A stretch of DNA of 17,490 nt from Ilumatobacteraceae bacterium (GTDB taxonomy: Bacteria; Actinomycetota; Acidimicrobiia; Acidimicrobiales; Ilumatobacteraceae): the NCBI GenBank assembly GCA_007117775.1, contig SKFX01000224.1:1-17490 (forward strand), given 5' to 3'. Position numbers and translations under genes: made by a program. Numbering within the stretch: the stretch's first letter is position 1; every line of letters starts with the position of its first letter. The notes below the pieces were generated by a model. The model saw nothing but the letters and a program-made list of their open reading frames with translations, did not search any database and was not told where the DNA came from. This document shows, one piece after another, positions 13,380 to 17,490 of this stretch.

Positions 13380-14219
13380 GTGTCGAATCCGAGCCTGGCT
13401 GAACGCCTCGGGTACCGCCCCGAGGACCGTCTCGTCATCATCTCCTGTGACGACCTCGGAGCCTGCCATGGGGCCAATGTGGGGGTGTACCGGGCGCTCT
13501 CGGACGGTGTGGCGACCTGCGCGTCCCTCATGGTGCCTGCACCATGGGCCCAGCACGCCGCACAGCTCTACGATCCCGAACTCGATATCGGCGTCCACCT
13601 GACCCTGAACGCCGAGCACGAGCTCTACCGCTGGGGCCCGATCACCCACGGGCCGTCATTGCTCTCGGGCGAGGGGGGCTTCCCGCGGCGCATCGACGAC
13701 CTCTGGGAACATGCCGACGCTGGAGAGGTGCATCGTGAACTGTGCGCCCAGATCGAGCGCGCCAGGGCATGGGGGATCGATGTGACCCACCTCGCTCCCC
13801 ATCTCAGCGCCATCACCCTGCGCCCGGAATTCTTCGATGTCTACCTTGAGCTCGCCGTGGACTTCTCGCTGCCGATCCGACTCCCCTCCACCGTCAGCGC
13901 CCAACAGGCCGGATTCCCCTTCCGTCAGCTCGCAGCCGATGAGGGTGTGGTGTTCCCGGACCACTTCGACCACGACTGGCGGGCGGGTTCGCGCCAGCGG
14001 GTCTACGACGCCGTCTCGTCACTATCGGCGGGAGTGACCGAGATCCACGTCCAACCAGCCATCGACACCCCCGAGGTCAGAGCGCTCAGCGAGGCTGCAC
14101 CCGGTTGGATCGACGATCTCGAACTCGTCACCGAAGACGCCCACCTGCGCGATCTGCTCGAGCGCTCCGGCGCGACGCTGATCGGATACCGCGACCTCAG
14201 GACGGCGATGCGAGCCTGA
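13380..14219 (+). CDS. YdjC/ChbG-family carbohydrate deacetylase-like protein
   Basis: The 279-residue protein matches the YdjC fold. An early strand leads to VIISCDDLGACHGANVGVYRAL (Asp24, Asp25), then DIGVHLTLNAE (His73) and a histidine pair at HLAPHLSAI (His137, His141). These Asp/His residues form the metal site in ChbG, which removes an acetyl group from chito-oligosaccharides. The third motif is usually H-x-D-x-H-x-H and here is degenerate (THLAPHLSAI), so the exact reaction is uncertain. No signal peptide is present. The 3' end overlaps the convergent minus-strand SCP2-like gene by 23 bases. No other sugar gene is nearby, so context does not help. Confidence 0.85.
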   Translation: MSNPSLAERLGYRPEDRLVIISCDDLGACHGANVGVYRALSDGVATCASLMVPAPWAQHAAQLYDPELDIGVHLTLNAEHELYRWGPITHGPSLLSGEGGFPRRIDDLWEHADAGEVHRELCAQIERARAWGIDVTHLAPHLSAITLRPEFFDVYLELAVDFSLPIRLPSTVSAQQAGFPFRQLAADEGVVFPDHFDHDWRAGSRQRVYDAVSSLSAGVTEIHVQPAIDTPEVRALSEAAPGWIDDLELVTEDAHLRDLLERSGATLIGYRDLRTAMRA

Positions 14220-14436
14220 GCAGTGTTGTTGTAGCACCGTTTGAGCGCAGTGCTGCGAACACCCCCGATGTCGGACCGGTGACCTTGAGTCGGCCGCGCA
14301 TGAATTCGATATCGGCTTCAAAACCGTCGCTGAGCGCGATATCACGGGCGATGGACATCGTCACCTCGGCGTCATCGGGGCCCTCGCTGGCGTGGACTGC
14401 CCGGCCGTCCAGGACGCGGTACTGCACGGCACTCAT
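14197..14436 (-). CDS. Mini SCP2-like (sterol carrier) domain protein, 79 residues
   Basis: This short protein resembles the C-terminal half of the SCP2 sterol-transfer fold: a beta hairpin region (VQYRVLDGRAVHASEGPDD), DAEVTMSIARD, then ADIEFMRGRLKVTGPTSGVFAALRS, which matches the conserved ...FMxGKLKxxGD... segment. Full SCP2 domains are about 100 residues, so this is a reduced version. The ATG overlaps the stop of the upstream Mca-like gene as ATGA, so translation is coupled. The 3' end overlaps the end of the convergent YdjC gene by 23 bases. A lipid-binding role is inferred from the family. The fit is moderate, and the protein could also be an unrelated small protein. Confidence 0.68.
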   Translation of the reverse strand: MSAVQYRVLDGRAVHASEGPDDAEVTMSIARDIALSDGFEADIEFMRGRLKVTGPTSGVFAALRSNGATTTLLRLASPS

Positions 14437-15371
14437 TGGGCCACCGTCGGTTCGAGGTGCAGTTGTCCGCGGATCTGATCGGGGATCCCCTCGAAGAGGT
14501 CGCGTTCGACATCATGGGCCGGAATCTCACCGACCACGGTTCTGGCCAGGACCCAGTCCTCCCACGGATAGACCTCTGCGAACTCGTCATCGCTGAGACC
14601 GAACCAGAACGGTGCGGTGGGGTCGATCTGGGTGGCATGGGCCAACAGCGCCCCACTGCGGGCCCACATGAAGTCGCCGACCCCGATACTGGTGGTCACC
14701 CGATGGTCGAGATCGGGCCGCTCGAACCACTTCTCATCGAACGGTGACTCGCCACGGCGCTCGAGCAGTGCCTCATGCACCGCAACCAGGCGGGTTCGCG
14801 ACCACACCGAGTAATAGAGCTTGGACGGCTGGTGGGGCGCCCCGGCGTCGCGATACCAGGACGGGTCACCGGCTCGGTCGAATGCCAGCACCGAGATGTC
14901 ATGCACGCGCAGATGGTCCGGATGCGGATAACCACGCTGGTCGTCACCGTAGGTGATCACCACCTGGGGTCGAGTCCGTCGGATGACCTCGACGAGCCGA
15001 CCAGCGGCCTCGTCGACATCGGCCTGATGGAAACACTCCGGATGGTCATTGGACGGGGCGCCCGGCATCCCCGAATCGCGGTAACCGAGCATCACCACCT
15101 CATCGAAGCCGATCACCTCGGCTGAGGCCCGCAGTTCTGACATCCGCATCTGAGCGACGAGTTCGCGTTCCTCCTCCGGAGTGAGACCATAGAACGCCTG
15201 GCCGGGTTCTCGAAGCGAAGGATTCTGCAGATCACCCTCCTCACCACCGGTACAGCACACCAGGATCGTCTGGGCACCGGCAGCAGCGTATTTGGCCAGT
15301 GTCGGAGCCCCCTTGGACGCCTCGTCATCGGGGTGGGCATGCACCGTCAGGATGGTCGGGCGGTCGGACAC
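14433..15371 (-). CDS. mca: PIG-L/LmbE-family deacetylase, mycothiol conjugate amidase (Mca)-like
   Basis: This 312-residue zinc hydrolase has the family metal site VHAHPDDEASKG (His13, Asp16) and a second-shell YPHPDHLRVHD near 170-180. Long collinear similarity to mycobacterial Mca is visible: CCTGGEEGD, GYRDSGMPG, SKLYYSVWSRTRL, RVTTSIGVGDF and LLAHATQIDP. Mca cleaves mycothiol S-conjugates, releasing a mercapturic acid for export, so the host probably makes mycothiol. MshB, the biosynthetic deacetylase, is a related alternative, but the C-terminal region fits Mca better. The GTG start is supported by a TAGTCT box 7 bases upstream; a gaggg just before the GTG is too close to act as a Shine-Dalgarno. 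It is followed by the coupled SCP2-like gene. Confidence 0.88.
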   Translation of the reverse strand: MSDRPTILTVHAHPDDEASKGAPTLAKYAAAGAQTILVCCTGGEEGDLQNPSLREPGQAFYGLTPEEERELVAQMRMSELRASAEVIGFDEVVMLGYRDSGMPGAPSNDHPECFHQADVDEAAGRLVEVIRRTRPQVVITYGDDQRGYPHPDHLRVHDISVLAFDRAGDPSWYRDAGAPHQPSKLYYSVWSRTRLVAVHEALLERRGESPFDEKWFERPDLDHRVTTSIGVGDFMWARSGALLAHATQIDPTAPFWFGLSDDEFAEVYPWEDWVLARTVVGEIPAHDVERDLFEGIPDQIRGQLHLEPTVAQ

Positions 15372-15378
15372 GCCCCTC

Positions 15379-15384
15379 AGACTA
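15379..15384 (-). promoter_or_regulatory. -10 box TAGTCT of a leaderless promoter for the Mca-like gene
   Basis: On the minus strand TAGTCT ends 7 bases before the GTG at 15371. Only 4 bases separate it from the divergent -10 box at 15389-15394. Confidence 0.5.
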
Positions 15385-15388
15385 TCGC

Positions 15389-15394
15389 TACGCT
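15389..15394 (+). promoter_or_regulatory. -10 box TACGCT of a leaderless promoter for the PEBP lipoprotein
   Basis: TACGCT ends 7 bases before the ATG at 15402. Any -35 contact (about 15366-15371) would fall on the first codon of the opposite gene. Confidence 0.5.
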
Positions 15395-15401
15395 GAATGC
15401 C

Positions 15402-16118
15402 ATGACCTCCCGCCGACGACCGCTGGCGATATGGGCGGCGGCGATAGCGGTGTCGCTGAGCGCGTGCGCCACCGGTGACGGCCGCACCTTGCGCCCGCCG
15501 ACCGAACCGGCCCCACCACCACCGGCCGATGCTCCCGTCGAACTCGATCTCGTCGAGAACGGGGAAATTCCCGTCGATCTGCCCGTCGATGCCGATCTCG
15601 ACACCATCCCGACGGCCGATATCATCGAGTTGTACGCACCCTGGATCGAGGCCGGGACGATCGACACCCGATATGGCTGTGATGGATCCGCAGTGTCACC
15701 TCTGCTGACGTGGTCGTCACCCCCGCCGGCAACCGCCGAGTTGGTGATGGTGGCGAGCGATGTGACCGATCGTGATGGCACCGATGTTGATATCGCGATG
15801 CGCGTGATGGCGCCACTCGACCCCGACGACCCCATCCACTGGATGATCGTGGGGATCGACCCGGCGACCCGCACGATCTCCGAGGGCGGGATCCCCGAGG
15901 GTGCTGGGTTCATGATGAACGCCTTCGGTGAACCCGGCTGGACACCACCGTGTCCACCCGAAGGAGATGCCATGGACCTGCGGTTCAGCCTCGTCGCGCT
16001 CTCCGAACCCTTGGGGGATCCGGCTGAGTTGGACGCGATCGGCCTGGCGGGGACCCTGGATCGAATCGCCGCGACCACCATCACCTCGGCGATCTCACTC
16101 GGCACCTACCAACGCTGA
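15402..16118 (+). CDS. PEBP/YbhB-YbcL-family lipoprotein
   Basis: This 238-residue exported lipoprotein has an Arg-rich n-region (MTSRRR), a hydrophobic core and a lipobox LSAC with Cys22 as the lipidated residue. A Pro/Ala linker follows (about 30-47). The PEBP domain shows RYGCDGSAVSPLLTWSSPP, an MVASDVTD segment, HWMIVGIDP, and a C-terminal LRFSLVAL strand, all family landmarks around the anion-binding pocket. Bacterial YbhB/YbcL proteins are of uncertain function; eukaryotic relatives bind phospholipid head groups or inhibit kinases. The ATG was chosen because it directly precedes the signal peptide and has a TACGCT box upstream; the frame is open further upstream, but that part overlaps the divergent gene. 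It should sit on the outer face of the cytoplasmic membrane. Confidence 0.88.
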   Translation: MTSRRRPLAIWAAAIAVSLSACATGDGRTLRPPTEPAPPPPADAPVELDLVENGEIPVDLPVDADLDTIPTADIIELYAPWIEAGTIDTRYGCDGSAVSPLLTWSSPPPATAELVMVASDVTDRDGTDVDIAMRVMAPLDPDDPIHWMIVGIDPATRTISEGGIPEGAGFMMNAFGEPGWTPPCPPEGDAMDLRFSLVALSEPLGDPAELDAIGLAGTLDRIAATTITSAISLGTYQR

Positions 16119-16142
16119 CGAGGCGTCGCACGCCCGGCCTCG
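16119..16142 (+). terminator. Weak hairpin after the PEBP lipoprotein gene
   Basis: The arms cgaggc (16119-16124) and gcctcg (16137-16142) pair perfectly around a 12-base loop, directly after the stop codon. No T-run follows, and the next promoter box begins 2 bases later. Confidence 0.3.
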
Positions 16143-16143
16143 G

Positions 16144-16149
16144 TACCCT
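16144..16149 (+). promoter_or_regulatory. -10 box TACCCT before a short upstream ORF
   Basis: TACCCT ends 7 bases before an ATG at 16157 that opens a 13-codon ORF, the same geometry as the leaderless gene starts in this window. A second box (TACGGT, 16184-16189) follows. Confidence 0.4.
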
Positions 16150-16156
16150 GATGGCG

Positions 16157-16198
16157 ATGAACGCAGCTGCAGCTCCGGAGCGATACGGTCCGCAATGA
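16157..16198 (+). CDS. Possible 13-codon leader ORF overlapping the DUF971 gene
   Basis: ATG 16157 opens the peptide MNAAAAPERYGPQ, and its TGA (16196-16198) overlaps the DUF971 ATG (16195) as ATGA. An in-frame ATG at 16151 would add two residues. A TACCCT box lies 7 bases upstream. It could couple translation of the DUF971-rhomboid transcript made from the distal promoter. The peptide has no run of one regulatory amino acid apart from four alanines. Confidence 0.3.
   Translation: MNAAAAPERYGPQ
16184..16189 (+). promoter_or_regulatory. -10 box TACGGT of a leaderless promoter for the DUF971 gene
   Basis: TACGGT ends 5 bases before the ATG at 16195. No usable Shine-Dalgarno is present; the nearest ggag (16177-16180) is 14 bases away. 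Confidence 0.45.
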
Positions 16199-16536
16199 GC
16201 GATGAACACAGCGCTCAGGTGCAGGTGACCGAGATCGAAGTCGACCGTGAGCAGGCTGTCACGGTGGTGTTCGACGACGGACTCGGCGCGCGTTTCGATC
16301 TGGTCCAGCTGCGACAGATGTGCCCCTGTGCCGGATGCCATGGCGCCCGCGAGCAGGGCCGTGCCGCCTTCAACGGCGAATCCATCACCGTGATCGATGC
16401 CGAACTGCACGGTAATTGGGCGATCTCGATCCGCTGGAGCGACGGCCACGACACCGGGATGTTCGCCTGGACCTACCTGCGAGCACTGGCCGAGGCCGCC
16501 CATCACGACATAGAGCCCGGAACCGTCCCTGACTGA
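16195..16536 (+). CDS. DUF971 family protein (gamma-butyrobetaine hydroxylase-like N-terminal domain)
   Basis: This 113-residue protein has the DUF971 pattern: an N-terminal strand pair (TEIEVDREQAVTVVFDDG), then RFDLVQLRQMCPCAGCHGARE with a CPCAGC cysteine group. ISIRWSDGHDTGMFAWTYLRAL follows, corresponding to the usual I.W.DGH..GiY.w.yLr ending. In related proteins the cysteines and a histidine hold zinc. The function is not established; in other bacteria the domain occurs alone or fused to iron-sulfur assembly ATPases of the Mrp/ApbC type. Here it is followed after 6 bases by the rhomboid gene, so the two are probably one transcript. The longer reading frame upstream lies in the PEBP gene and is rejected. 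Confidence 0.87.
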   Translation: MSDEHSAQVQVTEIEVDREQAVTVVFDDGLGARFDLVQLRQMCPCAGCHGAREQGRAAFNGESITVIDAELHGNWAISIRWSDGHDTGMFAWTYLRALAEAAHHDIEPGTVPD

Positions 16537-16542
16537 CTCCCG

Positions 16543-17481
16543 ATGCCGCTGCCACCGCCACCTCCCCCACCCCCGCCGCCAGCGCCGGGCCCGGCCCCAT
16601 CGCCCCAGAGGGGCCACAGGTGTTTCCGTCACACCCAACGACCCACCGAACGGCGCTGCACCCGCTGCGGGAAGTACGCGTGCAACGACTGTCTGGTCCA
16701 AGCGCCCGTCGGCAGCAACTGTGTTGACTGTCTGCGCGCCGCCCGACCCGCGGCATCGACCCGAGCTCGCAACTGGAGCGCGCGCCAGCCGCTGTTGATC
16801 ACCAAGTCGCTGATGGCAGCCAACCTGGCCGTGTTCGTCTGGGTCACACTCCAGAACCCGTCGAGTCTGATGTCGCGCGGAATCACCAAAGGCCAGGCAC
16901 AGCTCGGATTGAGCGCCGACATCATCGATCGTGGTGTGCTGTTCCAATTCACTGATGGCCCCTACCTCGCCGGACCGGGCGAGTGGTACCGGGTCATCAC
17001 CTCAGGTTTCGTCCACTTCGGCCTGATCCACATCGCGTTCAACATGTACCTGCTGTACCTGTTGGGCCAGATGATCGAGCCGGCGATCGGCCGGGTCCGG
17101 TTCACCCTGTTGTACTTCGCGTCCCTCGTCGGCGGTTCGGCCGGGGCGATGATCCTGCAGCCCAGCGGCTTCCACGGCGGCGCCTCCGGCGCGGTGTTCG
17201 GGCTGATGGGTGCGGCATTCGTCGGCTATCGACTGCGGGGAGTGAACCCGTTCGCCACCGGGATCGGGACGCTGCTGCTGCTCAACCTGTTCATCACCTT
17301 CGCGATTCCGGGGATCTCCATCGGCGGCCACCTCGGCGGTGTGGTCGTGGGTGCGCTCGTCGGTGCGGTGGTGCTCGCACCGAACCAACGTCGCTATCCA
17401 TCGTGGTTCCCGACCGCGTTCGCCGCGGTGGTGACCGTCGCGGGGCTCATCATCACCGCGGTCGCGATCATCGCCCGCTGA
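16543..17481 (+). CDS. Rhomboid-family intramembrane serine protease with N-terminal zinc finger and polyproline start
   Basis: This 312-residue membrane protease opens with ten consecutive prolines (4-13). A cysteine-rich finger follows (Cys27, His30, Cys39, Cys42, Cys47, Cys50, Cys60, Cys63), of the B-box-like type seen on actinobacterial rhomboids. The membrane core starts near residue 85. Rhomboid landmarks are WYRVITSGFVHFGLIHIAFN (His158, His163, Asn167), the nucleophile Ser215 in GGASGAVFG, and the catalytic His263 in GGHLGG. An additional hydrophobic segment near 290-311 ends the protein. It would cleave transmembrane substrates in the bilayer; the substrate is unknown. No Shine-Dalgarno precedes the ATG, so translation probably depends on reinitiation after the DUF971 stop 6 bases upstream. 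The polyproline run would need EF-P to be translated well. Confidence 0.92.
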   Translation: MPLPPPPPPPPPPAPGPAPSPQRGHRCFRHTQRPTERRCTRCGKYACNDCLVQAPVGSNCVDCLRAARPAASTRARNWSARQPLLITKSLMAANLAVFVWVTLQNPSSLMSRGITKGQAQLGLSADIIDRGVLFQFTDGPYLAGPGEWYRVITSGFVHFGLIHIAFNMYLLYLLGQMIEPAIGRVRFTLLYFASLVGGSAGAMILQPSGFHGGASGAVFGLMGAAFVGYRLRGVNPFATGIGTLLLLNLFITFAIPGISIGGHLGGVVVGALVGAVVLAPNQRRYPSWFPTAFAAVVTVAGLIITAVAIIAR

Positions 17482-17490
17482 GGGCGCACA

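Overview
The window reads as chromosomal DNA of a GC-rich actinobacterium, most probably of the class Acidimicrobiia (Ilumatobacter-like). I infer this from three things: C-terminal 'RVLDTR ... NFAA' modules on a secreted subtilase, which I associate with that group; a wax ester synthase/diacylglycerol acyltransferase; and a mycothiol-conjugate-amidase-type deacetylase. The genes look ordinary and chromosomal. I see no transposase, integrase, tRNA, rRNA, CRISPR array or phage gene, and no gene-free stretch longer than about 240 bases.

Layout: (1) 3-2192, a secreted S8 protease whose start lies outside the window. (2) 2224-4582, an alpha/beta hydrolase, a RecB-type PD-(D/E)XK nuclease with an Fe-S cysteine set, and a PAP2 phosphatase, all closely packed. 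(3) 4676-6724, a DsbA-fold protein and a WS/DGAT acyltransferase. (4) 6765-7818, a 62-residue protein and a short-chain dehydrogenase transcribed divergently. (5) 8058-12149, a sulfide-oxidation block: a persulfide dioxygenase-rhodanese fusion and a type II sulfide:quinone oxidoreductase, followed with 4-base overlaps by a GntR/HutC regulator and a nitrobindin. (6) 12160-14219, a thiolase and a YdjC/ChbG-type deacetylase. (7) 14197-15371 on the minus strand, an Mca-like deacetylase translationally coupled to a mini SCP2-like protein. (8) 15402-17481, a PEBP-family lipoprotein, a DUF971 protein and a zinc-finger rhomboid protease.

Together, SQR would oxidise H2S to a persulfide at the membrane and pass electrons to quinone. 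The dioxygenase-rhodanese would turn the persulfide into sulfite and thiosulfate. The coupled GntR protein is the natural candidate regulator, and the heme protein nitrobindin may link the block to NO or peroxynitrite handling. The rest are lipid-metabolism and housekeeping genes.

The most striking non-coding signal is that at least ten annotated gene starts, plus one short upstream ORF, have a TANNNT -10 box ending only 5-9 bases before an ATG or GTG and no Shine-Dalgarno sequence. This indicates widespread leaderless transcription and was used to correct several starts. The sulfide block is the exception. Its first gene has a consensus TTGACA/17/TAAGTT promoter, a leader of about 80 bases holding an 18+18 base inverted repeat, and a good Shine-Dalgarno sequence.
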